From an uncultured Chitinophagaceae bacterium (lineage in GTDB: Bacteria > Bacteroidota > Bacteroidia > Chitinophagales > Chitinophagaceae), in the NCBI GenBank assembly GCA_937958995.1, contig CALGAP010000011.1:372001-436000 (forward strand): DNA of 64,000 nt. Direction: 5' to 3'. Made by a program: the position numbers and the translations under genes. The notes below the pieces were generated by a model. It made no database searches, was not told the DNA's origin, and worked only from the letters and a program-made list of their open reading frames with translations. Below are positions 26,201 to 35,580 of this stretch, one piece after another (the stretch's first letter is position 1; every line of letters begins with the position of its first letter).

Positions 26201-26521
26201 GATCTTTTCAGAAGGGTGCAAACCCCACCCAACTCATTTCTGTGCCAAGCCAGCAATATCCCCGGCGATTGAAAGCGACTGAAACATCAGTCTGCGATAC
26301 CACTGGCGACATCTCCCCAAAATTTGCTTGACCGTTATAGCAAATCTTCTGCCCCCAAACGACCAAAAGTCCATTGGTGTTTGCGCTATATCAACAACAC
26401 ACTTACGTTTCATCATCATCTTACTGATATTTTCTTACAATTTACAAAAGTGATATACCATACCGTTATATTGCAGTAATAAGTCATCACGCCACGGCAT
26501 GAACGAATGTATTGCATTTTA

Positions 26522-26536
26522 TGTAAGCATCTATAC
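26522..26536. repeat. Direct repeat copy 1 (TGTAAGCATCTATAC)
   Basis: Identical 15-base sequence to that at 26676-26690, in the same orientation, 154 bases apart, upstream of the short AraC-type regulator. It could be paired regulator sites or a remnant of duplication. Confidence 0.6.
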
Positions 26537-26675
26537 TTATTTCAGTAGGGAGTCCTTACCGGTCAAAAAAAAGTTGAAATTTTTTTTTATGAAAAACCGT
26601 TTCAGTTGTTTTTATATAGGCGAATGTCTTTTCAATATATCACGATGACAGCATTTGCTTTTAACAAAAACTAAG

Positions 26676-26690
26676 TGTAAGCATCTATAC
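26676..26690. repeat. Direct repeat copy 2 (TGTAAGCATCTATAC)
   Basis: Second identical copy of the 15-base word at 26522-26536, about 160 bases before the start of the short AraC-type gene. Confidence 0.6.
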
Positions 26691-26847
26691 CGGAAGGCTT
26701 GCTACCCTTCACCAGTGTTACATTTAACTGGAGCGACGCAGGGATTGATAGTTTTACTCTTCTGTTCTCTGATCCGATGGCAACAAAAGGATTTCCTTCT
26801 ACCTCTGGTCCTTTTTTTGTCTACCGAACAACAATTAAACCTTTTCC

Positions 26848-27252
26848 ATGAAGTTAAAACTAACAAAAGAGGACCGGCAGCGCATCGAATCTGTGAAGGC
26901 TAAGATCGACAATGAGTACGCTGCCACTTTCACTATCCAGCAACTGGTGCACGAATTCAAGATCAACGACTACAAACTCAGGCATGGGTTTATGAAGATG
27001 TACGGGCTCAGCATACCGGCTTACCAGACCAAGGTGAGGCTTGAATTCGCGACAAAACTGTTAAAAGAAGACCAGGACATGACCATCAGCAAGGCGGCGT
27101 TTGATGTGGGGTATAATGAGCTGAGTACCTTTTACCGCGTGTTCAAGAAGAAATATGATATGACTCCATTTGAGTGGAGAAAAAGGAATGGAGCAGTCAT
27201 CGCGTTATTGATTTTGGGTTATACGTTTGGCATTTATCCGTATCCGTTATAA
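26848..27252 (+). CDS. Short AraC-type helix-turn-helix protein
   Basis: A 134-residue protein that is essentially an isolated AraC DNA-binding domain: two helix-turn-helix units (FTIQQLVHEFKINDYKLRHG; MTISKAAFDVGYNELSTFYR) and the typical end KKYDMTPFEWRKRN. There is no sensor domain. The last ~22 residues are hydrophobic (AVIALLILGYTFGIYPYPL), which is unusual and could be a membrane tail or read-on past the original domain end. Targets are unknown; the MauE/DUF6520 genes downstream are candidates. Confidence 0.8.
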   Translation: MKLKLTKEDRQRIESVKAKIDNEYAATFTIQQLVHEFKINDYKLRHGFMKMYGLSIPAYQTKVRLEFATKLLKEDQDMTISKAAFDVGYNELSTFYRVFKKKYDMTPFEWRKRNGAVIALLILGYTFGIYPYPL

Positions 27253-27791
27253 ACAAAATCCAAAATTGCAAAAGAAAAATCCAAAATCGCCAATGAATTG
27301 GCTGTATCGAAGATTAATTTGCATCCGGTTCTTTTGAAAACAGAAACGTCACGATATACTGGCCCTTACCTGGACCCAAGACTGATTCTTAATTACAAGG
27401 TTAACTCTGTACGGTAGCAAATTATTTTCTGCATTCCGGGCCGGTTTACCGGCGCAGGGGCTGTGAGGTCAGGCAACAAACTAGTCTCCGGAATGTGGGA
27501 ACCAATTGCGATCCCATCCCTCTGATATTTTGCAACAACTCCCCTTGTCAGACCTCAATCTCTGACCTGTAGATAGAAATCTATGAAAACTGCTAATCAC
27601 GTTATACACCGGGTAGCCGGCTGCTCCGGATTTTCCGGGTGACACCGGTGTCCACAAGGCCTGTCGCAATATCAATGGCAGTCTGATTGGGTGGCAAACA
27701 GCGTCTGGAAAACCCGGCGCCCGGTTTTTTTCAATTAGTTGGTAGCGATTTAAAATTTCCCCTGGTGTGGGGGAGTAAACCTTATCGTGCT
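27253..27791. other. Spacer with GC-rich hairpin-forming segments
   Basis: About 540 bases without a supported ORF. Several inverted repeats are visible (GGGCCGGTTTACCGGC near 27437; GTGACACCGGTGTCC near 27640), and AAACCCGGCGCCCGGTTTTTTT near 27716 looks like a weak terminator. It may hold a structured leader RNA for the MauE gene, but no known family was recognised. Confidence 0.35.
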
Positions 27792-28259
27792 ATGAATAGA
27801 ATAATTGGAATGAAGGTGGGGACTTTTATAGAAATTGTCTCTGCTCTGTTTATACTGTTGTTTTTGTATACGGCGCTGAGTAAGACGTTTGAGATTGGGA
27901 GTACGGTAGCCGCCCTGGAGAAAACCCCGGTTTTATCAAATATTGCGAAGCCGCTGGCCTGGGGAGTGGTTGCGGTTGAATATATCGTGACTATTCTTTT
28001 GTTTTTACCTCGCACAAGAAAAACTGGTCTCTACGCCTCTTTCGGGCTAATGACAGCTTTTACGGCCTATATAGGCCTTATGATGGCCCTTGTGCCCAAG
28101 TTGCCTTGCAGTTGCGGGGGTGTAATTTCCAAGATGACCTGGGGACAACATTTGGTTTTCAATACTTTTTTTGCTCTTCTTGCTCTGACCGCAATATTGT
28201 TGGACAGAAAAAAATCGAAGGATAATTCAGAGGAAATACCGCCAGTAGTATTCACTTAA
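27792..28259 (+). CDS. MauE/DoxX family redox-associated membrane protein
   Basis: A 155-residue protein with four predicted membrane helices, from the ATG at 27792 (MNRIIGMKVGTF). The block LPCSCGGVISKMTWGQHLVF is characteristic of the MauE/DoxX redox-associated group in Bacteroidota; the closely spaced cysteines in CSCGG may pass electrons to a periplasmic thiol protein. Upstream in-frame codons lie in the structured spacer and are unlikely to be translated. It is followed by a DUF6520 gene, a common pairing. Confidence 0.82.
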   Translation: MNRIIGMKVGTFIEIVSALFILLFLYTALSKTFEIGSTVAALEKTPVLSNIAKPLAWGVVAVEYIVTILLFLPRTRKTGLYASFGLMTAFTAYIGLMMALVPKLPCSCGGVISKMTWGQHLVFNTFFALLALTAILLDRKKSKDNSEEIPPVVFT

Positions 28260-28406
28260 AAATATTTGTACGTACAAGTCACTTCGTCAAGTTGCAAATT
28301 GGCGGGGCAGCGGATGTTTGTCTCTGCTTAAAACATGACAAACAGGTTTGAAGCCGAAAAACCTCAAAATGAGTAGGCACCATTGTTATCATTAAACTCT
28401 TTTTTT

Positions 28407-28721
28407 ATGAAAAAGTATATTTTAAGTGCCTTTGCCGTTATTTTGGCTATTGGCTTTACAGCGTTTACAACCACAAAAAAGGACGCCACACACCGCTACA
28501 TTCCAACTGTGGTAACATGGGAACTCATCACTAACATGGACAGCTATGACACCGACTTGGAATTTGCCGATTGTGGACTGGGGTCTTCTGTACCTTGTCA
28601 AGTTGACTTAAATGAATTCTCTGATATTGAGGATTTCATTCAATATTTGCAAACTTTCAATAACAATAAACCTCAAGGGATTCAAGAATTCCTTAACCGA
28701 CAAGACGGTTTCAAAGATTAA
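28407..28721 (+). CDS. DUF6520-like secreted small protein
   Basis: A 104-residue exported protein. The signal peptide KKYILSAFAVILAIGFTAFT is followed by a short mature part with two cysteines (FADCGLGSSVPCQVDL). It resembles DUF6520 proteins, which often neighbour MauE/DoxX genes in Bacteroidota and may be their thiol substrates; that link is inference. The ATG at 28407 is preferred over one at 28383 because it directly begins the signal peptide. A long palindromic terminator follows at once. Confidence 0.7.
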   Translation: MKKYILSAFAVILAIGFTAFTTTKKDATHRYIPTVVTWELITNMDSYDTDLEFADCGLGSSVPCQVDLNEFSDIEDFIQYLQTFNNNKPQGIQEFLNRQDGFKD

Positions 28722-28800
28722 TGCAGTCCAGTAACTTGGTAAATATGTTAAGAATGGGTAAATAACTTTCACCCATTCTTAGCTTTTCAAGTTACTGCAT
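28721..28800. terminator. Bidirectional terminator between DUF6520 and SusD genes
   Basis: Inner stem TAAGAATGGGT / ACCCATTCTTA (28749-28781) nested in an outer pairing ATGCAGT..GTAACTTG / CAAGTTAC..ACTGCAT, between two convergent genes. The nested, near-perfect symmetry is longer than a usual terminator. Confidence 0.75.
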
Positions 28801-28815
28801 GCAAAAATCAACTTA

Positions 28816-30207
28816 TCAGCGAGAATTCTGAGGAATGCCAGCCAGGGATATTACATCGCCTGGAATTGGTAAAGCATACTTCGGATCATTGGGAACAAGC
28901 TTATACGTATTTCCTCCCAATTTTCGCTCAATTGTAATACCTCTACCTTCTTTATTCAATCTCTTAATATCCATCCATCTCAGTCCTCTCATTAAAAGTT
29001 CCTTTCTGCGTTCGTTTAGGACCTTTTCCAACGCCTCGTCCGGGTTTGTAGCATCAAACGGGACCCAACTTCCATCATCTTTCCAACGCTTTATCATTAA
29101 TGTATTCAAATCATTCATTGCCTCTAAAATCATGTCCTTCCTAGCATAACACTCAGCTCGCATTAAAAACACTTCGTCAGTCGCCAAGCCATCAAACAGG
29201 TTTGCGCTACCGTCATAACTTCCCTTAAATCCAAATGTTCCGGCGCTTGCACCTGAATTAGGTTTTAAAAAAACAACCCTTCGCAAGTCATTTGCTTCAT
29301 AAGAGTCATAAAGTGTAGAATCAATTTTCGCGCGAGTATTACCCAACAAAGAAGGAGTTGACATGCGAGAGGCATATATAATTTCAGGGTTATTATATAG
29401 CAGCGAAATATTATTAAATGGGAAATTAGCCCCCGGATTAAGAGGTGGATTTAGATTATAATCTAAAAGATCATTTTTTATAGCGAGGGCTTTATTTGAA
29501 TATTCAAAACACTTGTCGTAATCCCGCATACTTAAATATGTTCTTGCCAGCATAGAAAAAGCGGCAGCTTTCGAAGCTCTTAATACGTGCAGCGCGTCGT
29601 TTTCTAACAGGTCTATTGCTTCTTCTAAATCAGCAATAATCTGATTATAGCTTTCAGCAACACTTGCTCTTTGAGTCGGCACAGTCATGTCAGATGTCAA
29701 TCTCAACGGAATTCCCCAATCGTTTTCTGCAGTACTTGCATCATATGCAACAGACCAGGTTAATAGAGCTTGCAAAAAACATTTTGCCCGCAAAAAAAGC
29801 GCTTGACCTTTAATATTGTCCCATTCGGCTTTATTCTCTTCCGTTCTGGCAATTTCAGATAAATGATCAAGTACAGTATTTGCAATGTAAACATTATCAT
29901 AAGTCCTTGACCAATCATTAGTTCCTGCTGGAAAAGCCAAGTCCCCCCATATATACAAATGTTGAAGATTAGTATTTAGTCCCTGAAAATCACTTTCAGA
30001 CAAATAGTAATCGTCGGAACAGGCTTCCATAGCCCCTATTCCACTCTGATTTACAAGTGAATATTCGTCAAGTAAAGCTTGTAGGTCTCGTAACTCTTCA
30101 GGTACGATCAACTTTGAATTAGTCTTTTCATCAAGAAACTTTTGACACCCAGCAAGGACTGTCAAAAAGAAAATTACAGAAAACGAATACCGACTTCCAA
30201 GTTTCAT
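28816..30207 (-). CDS. RagB/SusD family nutrient uptake outer membrane lipoprotein
   Basis: Surface lipoprotein of 463 residues that covers the SusC channel and binds its ligand. The start at 30207 gives a signal peptide and lipobox (VIFFLTVLAGCQKFLDEKTN), the standard SusD opening. Internal TPR-like helices (FLRAKCFLQALLTWSVAYDA) and the C-terminal block VLNERRKELLMRGLRWMDIK with ALPIPGDVI are typical. It is cotranscribed 13 bases after SusC. Base composition is AT-rich relative to the window. The ligand is unknown; the lack of nearby glycosidases suggests a peptide or other non-glycan substrate. Confidence 0.94.
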   Translation of the reverse strand: MKLGSRYSFSVIFFLTVLAGCQKFLDEKTNSKLIVPEELRDLQALLDEYSLVNQSGIGAMEACSDDYYLSESDFQGLNTNLQHLYIWGDLAFPAGTNDWSRTYDNVYIANTVLDHLSEIARTEENKAEWDNIKGQALFLRAKCFLQALLTWSVAYDASTAENDWGIPLRLTSDMTVPTQRASVAESYNQIIADLEEAIDLLENDALHVLRASKAAAFSMLARTYLSMRDYDKCFEYSNKALAIKNDLLDYNLNPPLNPGANFPFNNISLLYNNPEIIYASRMSTPSLLGNTRAKIDSTLYDSYEANDLRRVVFLKPNSGASAGTFGFKGSYDGSANLFDGLATDEVFLMRAECYARKDMILEAMNDLNTLMIKRWKDDGSWVPFDATNPDEALEKVLNERRKELLMRGLRWMDIKRLNKEGRGITIERKLGGNTYKLVPNDPKYALPIPGDVISLAGIPQNSR

Positions 30208-30220
30208 ATCAATGATTTTT

Positions 30221-33200
30221 TCACAATTGAATGTTAATGCCAAACGAATAGCTCCGAGGGGCCGGAATTTGCCCATTTGTAAACAATGGGTCAATGCATT
30301 CACTATTGGCCTTCCAAATAATTCCAAGATTGTTTGCGACAAAATAGAGCCTTAGACTCTTAATGTATGCACTGGCGCTTCGGCGATTTAGTACGTTTAC
30401 ACTCAAATTCAAATATTGCAAACGAATATGGTCACCTTTAGTGGCCAGTACTTCTGAGTTAATATAAAAATAGTCCCTATAGTAATCAGATGAGTAAATC
30501 ATTGATGGCACGTTAGTGAATTCTTCATCGCCCGGCTTTTGCCATCTTTTGGAAAAATCAGAATGTCCCTTGTAGCTGTAAAATAGATCATTATAGTTTA
30601 TGGATTCCCTCAAGAAATAGTAGCCAAATTGATAGGTAATCCTGGCTGTAAGTGTGAAATTTTTCCATGTGATAGAATTGCCGAATGAACCGTAAAGCGT
30701 TGGCAACACAGATCCATGATAGACTAAATCTGACACTTCAGCGCTATCGCCGATTAATGCAGAATATTTTTTGCTTATATTCCCGTTTACGTAACCTTGA
30801 GGATCCCCAGTGTTAGGATCAAGTCCTCCCCACCTATAGGTGAACAATGAATATAGCGGATATCCCTCTACTGCACCTCCAGTACCTCCAACGTAGTACT
30901 CAGCCCTCAGACTGGTCGTATAAAACTTATCGACTTTGTCTTTGTAATAGTTCAGGTTTAAGTGACTAGTCCATCTAACTGCACCGTCGGTATTTATACT
31001 ATTTAATTCAACATCCACTCCCCTTCCTTTTAGAGATGCTGCATTTTTCCTGATCGCTGAAGTTGCTAACCCCAGCGTTCTGTCTACAGGAATAAAACTA
31101 TACAGATCTTTCGCATTCTTCAAGAAAAAGTCTATGCTGCCAGAAAGAAAATTCCCCTTCGCTGCAAAATCAATTCCAAAATTGACCATCCCCACCTTTT
31201 CCCAAGTCAAGCCAGGGTTGACGTAACCATTAATCCTTGCCCGTGGCATCTGCGTGTACTGAGATAAGGATGTATATCTGATAGTGGTAATGGCAGATTG
31301 GTTCGGGTCCACATTTCCACTATAACCGTACGTAGTACGAAATTTTAGGTAGGGAATAGTTGAGAATTTGTAGAAGCTCTCTTCCGAAATTTGCCAAGAA
31401 GCGCCTGCGGACCATAGCGGGTTCCATTTTTTGTTTGTACTCACTCCCAGCAAATTGGAAGCATCTCTGCGAGCGCTCAGCGATAATACATACCGCCTCT
31501 TGAAAGTATATGCAGCATTGGCGTAAACCGAGACAAATCTGTCAGTAAAATTATTGAGAAACGTGTTATTTGGAATAAACATTAAACTCCCTGACACAAA
31601 TGACGGATATTGGTTCGCAAAATCAACATTACCCGTCGTAAGAATTTTCTCATTATATCCATAAGTTCGATGCCTATTACTGTTTTCGTTAACACTTCGG
31701 ATTTCGCCACCTGCAGTCATTGTTATGCTATGATTGTTCCAGGTGGCGTTGTAGTTTAACTGACCTCTAATGTTGTGGGCAGTTACCTCATCAACTTGGT
31801 AATCCAATATAGAACCAACCGGCACCTTATACGTTATTTGACCTGTTGAATAGTCAATTTGCGTGAATGTGTTGATTAAATTACGCGCAAAATAACTCTT
31901 TTGATCATACAGCGACTTCTCGGTTACTTGTTGCCTTTCATACTGGTACTTTACATCAGCACTTAGTAATGGAAGGATCTTAATATTTAACCCAACGTTC
32001 GCAATTATTTCCTGAGCAACCCGCTTAATTCTCTCATATTTATAGTTTTCCATGGGATAAAAGTTCCAATCAAGCAACTTTCCAGACCCGGCGGTATCAA
32101 CAAAGGACCGTCTTAGATTTGTTGTAATTGGCAGACTCTTTCCGTTTGCATCAACTAATTGAAGATAGGGAGGATGACCACCTGTTGAACTAGGAAAACT
32201 TAAATAGCCAGGCTTCCCACTTTCGTCAACACTCCGAATAAAAAATAAACCTGCAGTCAATTGGAGTAGCTTACTAAGCCTGTATGAATTTTCAGATCGG
32301 ATATTGATGCGTTGGTAAAATGCATCGAGGTTGTTAATATTCCGATCAATACCAGTCGACAAAAAATAATTTACATTCTCGGACCCGCCCCTTAAACTGA
32401 CCGAATGCTGTTGATTTACTGCATTCTGGTAGAAATACTTGCTGAAATCATCCCTTACATCAATTGCACGAAGCCTGTCAATTGAAGCAGCCGCCTCTTC
32501 GGATGAAATTAATCCATTCCTTTCTCTAAATAGAATTTCATAAACCGGCGTAAACGGAGGCCGATTTGCTTGACCTGTGTCGGAAAATCGATAGTTATTA
32601 CTAAATAAAAACTTTTCAACATCTATAAAATCCGAAGTGGAGATATTTTTTAGGTAATACAAATCTGGCTTTTCTGACACACTAATATTTGAGTTAAACT
32701 CTATAGACAATGGCTGGTTAAACTTCCCTTTCTTTGTGTTTATCACAATTACCCCATTTCCGGCCTTGGCGCCCCAAATGGATGCCGCTGCTGCATCCTT
32801 AAGAAGAGTAACGCTCTCAACATCGTTTGGGTTAATGTTGTTTATATCACCCTCGTAAGGAAAATTGTTCAAAATAATTAAGGGACTAATAGATCCACTC
32901 AAAGTACTTAACCCTCTTATCGTAATTTGGCTACTTTTAAAAATTCTGTAAGGCATAGCAGACATACTATTTGTAACTACAGGCAATCTGTCCAAAACGT
33001 TCGTGCCTACTTGCTCGTTAAATCTCTTATTGTCCACAGTTGTAAAGGAACCAGTCGCTCTTTCCTTGGGGATTTCCTCATAACCTGTAGAAACTGTAAC
33101 CATAACATTTCCTAATTCGCTAACTTTCGTTTTCAGCTTAATTAACAATTCCTTCTTGCCGCTTACTTTTAACTCAAAGGTCTCCATACTTATATGCGTA

Positions 33201-33760
33201 AATACCAATACCGCATCCTCGTCAATAGTAGTTAAACTAAACTCTCCATTCATATCTGTTACAGTGCTAGTGGCTGTCCCTTTCACGGAAACTGTAACAC
33301 TGGCAACTGGACTTCCACCTTCATTGAGTACTCGACCTCTAACATCAATTAAGGAATTGCTTTGTGAAACATTAACTAAATTTTCAGCAAGTCCATAACT
33401 ATCATTTTTCTCTTTGACGATAATCAGCTTTTTCTGTATAGCGTAGGTAAAGGGCTGTCCCCTGAAACAGGCGTCTAACGCCTGCTCCAACGAAGCATTC
33501 AACAAATGAAGAGTGACAGGTTTCGCTTGTTCAAGCTGCTTTTTATTGAACATAAAAAAATAACCGGACTGCTTCTCAATTTTGTTAAATGCTTCAACTA
33601 TCGATGCATTGCTAATAGACAGCGTAATTCCCTGGCCAAAACCTTTCGCAGTTACCTGTAGGGTCGCAACTGATAGAAAAAGTGCAAGAAGCTTAATTCG
33701 TTGAAATAGTTTCCTGGTTGGCGGGATACTTAATCCTGCGCTATTCACACCGTTAACCAT
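30221..33760 (-). CDS. SusC/RagA family TonB-linked outer membrane protein with STN domain
   Basis: A 1179-residue TonB-dependent transporter. After a signal sequence comes an STN domain (SISNASIVEAFNKIEKQSGY), a carboxypeptidase-regulatory-like domain (IDVRGRVLNEGGSPVASVTV), the plug (ISPLIILNNFPYEG; VESVTLLKDAAAASIWG; GVIVINTKKG), and a beta-barrel to the end. The STN domain lets the transporter signal through FecR to an ECF sigma factor, both encoded upstream. It pairs with the SusD gene 13 bases downstream. The gene is visibly AT-rich. Confidence 0.95.
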   Translation of the reverse strand: MVNGVNSAGLSIPPTRKLFQRIKLLALFLSVATLQVTAKGFGQGITLSISNASIVEAFNKIEKQSGYFFMFNKKQLEQAKPVTLHLLNASLEQALDACFRGQPFTYAIQKKLIIVKEKNDSYGLAENLVNVSQSNSLIDVRGRVLNEGGSPVASVTVSVKGTATSTVTDMNGEFSLTTIDEDAVLVFTHISMETFELKVSGKKELLIKLKTKVSELGNVMVTVSTGYEEIPKERATGSFTTVDNKRFNEQVGTNVLDRLPVVTNSMSAMPYRIFKSSQITIRGLSTLSGSISPLIILNNFPYEGDINNINPNDVESVTLLKDAAAASIWGAKAGNGVIVINTKKGKFNQPLSIEFNSNISVSEKPDLYYLKNISTSDFIDVEKFLFSNNYRFSDTGQANRPPFTPVYEILFRERNGLISSEEAAASIDRLRAIDVRDDFSKYFYQNAVNQQHSVSLRGGSENVNYFLSTGIDRNINNLDAFYQRINIRSENSYRLSKLLQLTAGLFFIRSVDESGKPGYLSFPSSTGGHPPYLQLVDANGKSLPITTNLRRSFVDTAGSGKLLDWNFYPMENYKYERIKRVAQEIIANVGLNIKILPLLSADVKYQYERQQVTEKSLYDQKSYFARNLINTFTQIDYSTGQITYKVPVGSILDYQVDEVTAHNIRGQLNYNATWNNHSITMTAGGEIRSVNENSNRHRTYGYNEKILTTGNVDFANQYPSFVSGSLMFIPNNTFLNNFTDRFVSVYANAAYTFKRRYVLSLSARRDASNLLGVSTNKKWNPLWSAGASWQISEESFYKFSTIPYLKFRTTYGYSGNVDPNQSAITTIRYTSLSQYTQMPRARINGYVNPGLTWEKVGMVNFGIDFAAKGNFLSGSIDFFLKNAKDLYSFIPVDRTLGLATSAIRKNAASLKGRGVDVELNSINTDGAVRWTSHLNLNYYKDKVDKFYTTSLRAEYYVGGTGGAVEGYPLYSLFTYRWGGLDPNTGDPQGYVNGNISKKYSALIGDSAEVSDLVYHGSVLPTLYGSFGNSITWKNFTLTARITYQFGYYFLRESINYNDLFYSYKGHSDFSKRWQKPGDEEFTNVPSMIYSSDYYRDYFYINSEVLATKGDHIRLQYLNLSVNVLNRRSASAYIKSLRLYFVANNLGIIWKANSECIDPLFTNGQIPAPRSYSFGINIQL

Positions 33761-33921
33761 AGTTAGCGATTTTTTTGTTTTACTTATAGCGGATTGCCAA
33801 ATACGAAATCAAACTTACTTGAGCCTTATGTGCACAATTGTAGCTATCGTTTCAAAAAGCCACATAAAATTGCGAAGTACACCAAACTTGCATCTCAAGA
33901 AAAGCTACTTTTTTGCTTTCT

Positions 33922-35289
33922 TTAGTTCAATACTGCTCCATCGCGAACCACAAGGCACACTAATTCCCTCTCTTCTTCTATCAAGTCAACCCCTTTACTA
34001 TTGAGAAGATTTTTTAGACGAATAAAATCCTTGTTATATAGAGGGACACCGACATTCATATTAGAATCAATCCCCAATTCATCCACAACTGGCAAATCAG
34101 TAACCTGCTCCAGCACTAATGCCAAGTCAAAAGACGACTTAACTATCGATGAATGCTCTTCATCTGGCGACTTAGAATTATCGCCATTTTCGATATTCAG
34201 CCTATTTTCTAATTCTGGATCTCTACTTAGTGGCTGTAAAACCAAACACTTTACTTTTCGTTTCTCTTCGGCAACCGTGAAACCGAAACAATTAACTAGA
34301 TCTGACTGCATTCTTTTATACAGAAAAGTAATATTGGTAGGCTTTGTTATGACTTCATAGCAATAAACATTATTGAAAACCCATTCATCCCAGTTGCCAT
34401 AAATGAATTTTGAACTGTCGCTTACCTCAAGAACAGTCCTGCTTTTGGGATAAGTCAAGCGAAACGCGATCTGGTAAAGCTGTATAATTGTATAGTTCGT
34501 AATTAAAAGCCTGGATACCAGCCGATTTGAATCCATTGTCACAGTCCGCCCTTGCGATACTCCCTCCATATAACCGGTGATCAATGATCTAAACTTTATT
34601 TTCTCGGGATTTAAATTTGAATAGAGTATACTATCTCTCTGAGCGATATTAATATCCTGCTTTTGCCTCAGACGAAATCGCTTGCCACTAATAAAATTTG
34701 CTATGTTAGTAATGGATACCTCACTTGATCCCGTTATCGAATGAACTGCTCCATATAAATCAATCCATACATAGTGAGGAATAATCTTATGCGGAAACAA
34801 TTGCGTAGCCACTGTATCCAAAATTGCAATTGGTAATTTGAAGTCTGGGTACCTTTGTTTCCATTTATTGAGAAAGGAGATCATCTTGCCGTAGTCATCG
34901 CCATTCTTTTTAGAATTTACCAAAACGAACTGCACCTTGCCTTCAAATTTCGTATACAGTGAATCAATCTTCGAGAAGTTCTTTATACACGCTGTACACC
35001 ACGTCGCCCAAAAATCCAAAATCACCAGCTTGCCCCTAAAATCCGATAACCTGGCCTTCGATTTCGGATAATTCAACATCGTAAACTCAATATCGGGCAC
35101 CTCGTCACCAATTTGCAATGGCTCAATACGTGAAGATGAAATTGTAGGAGTATTAGAAGTACTAGTTGCAGGAATATCTTTCGAACTTATCGCCGTCTTC
35201 ACCGCAGATTGTGAAAACGTAGTAACAGACCATATGATCCCGGCAATGAAAATGACTGACATTTTCATGCTTAGCATGCGTAGTACCAT
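33922..35289 (-). CDS. TlpA-like thioredoxin fused to a DUF3738-like domain
   Basis: A 455-residue exported protein. A signal peptide and linker are followed by a thioredoxin-like domain (about residues 55-205) with LVILDFWATWCTACIKNFSK; the CxxC is Cys-Thr-Ala-Cys. The C-terminal half has weak but recognisable DUF3738/TIGR03435 landmarks: TNYTIIQLYQIAF, a FGFTVAEEKRKVKCLVLQ block and the ending DLPVVDELGIDSN...ERELVCLVVRDG. It probably reduces disulfides in the periplasm. It stands between FecR and SusC genes, whereas TlpA-like genes of such loci more often follow SusD. Exact start among several ATGs is uncertain. Confidence 0.78.
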   Translation of the reverse strand: MVLRMLSMKMSVIFIAGIIWSVTTFSQSAVKTAISSKDIPATSTSNTPTISSSRIEPLQIGDEVPDIEFTMLNYPKSKARLSDFRGKLVILDFWATWCTACIKNFSKIDSLYTKFEGKVQFVLVNSKKNGDDYGKMISFLNKWKQRYPDFKLPIAILDTVATQLFPHKIIPHYVWIDLYGAVHSITGSSEVSITNIANFISGKRFRLRQKQDINIAQRDSILYSNLNPEKIKFRSLITGYMEGVSQGRTVTMDSNRLVSRLLITNYTIIQLYQIAFRLTYPKSRTVLEVSDSSKFIYGNWDEWVFNNVYCYEVITKPTNITFLYKRMQSDLVNCFGFTVAEEKRKVKCLVLQPLSRDPELENRLNIENGDNSKSPDEEHSSIVKSSFDLALVLEQVTDLPVVDELGIDSNMNVGVPLYNKDFIRLKNLLNSKGVDLIEEERELVCLVVRDGAVLN

Positions 35290-35580
35290 ACTTGTTTATT
35301 CTTAATTACAATTACAAAGTATTCAACAGAATACCGGATTCTGAATTTCTTTTCACGAAAGCAAATCCACAATAGCTTAGGTTAATATGGGAATGACCAA
35401 TAAATAGTAAAATGAGAATCAGAACAATGAAGGATAAGCAAATGCGTAGTGGGAAACTAACCAAACCTCAACCAGGTATACAAAAGGAAAAGGCAGTCAC
35501 AATAAACCCATGCTCACACTAAGCCCAGGGGCTATCTAACTACCCAAAATCTTAACTCGATATATATAAAGCTGATAATT

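Larger units (their letters stand above)
26201..26847. other. Long AT-rich spacer with a 15-bp direct repeat
   Basis: About 650 bases between two AraC-type genes. No ORF has convincing composition or start. The only structure noted is a 15-bp direct repeat at 26522 and 26676 and several homopolymer runs of A and T around 26560-26590. Confidence 0.55.

Noticed and set aside
26655..26903. 82-codon plus-strand ORF in the spacer before the short AraC gene
   Set aside because: It overlaps the start of the AraC-type gene in another frame, has an odd composition and shows no ribosome binding site.
27481..27675. 64-codon minus-strand ORF in the hairpin-rich spacer
   Set aside because: Its sequence is low in typical protein features and coincides with inverted repeats, so a structured non-coding region is a better reading.
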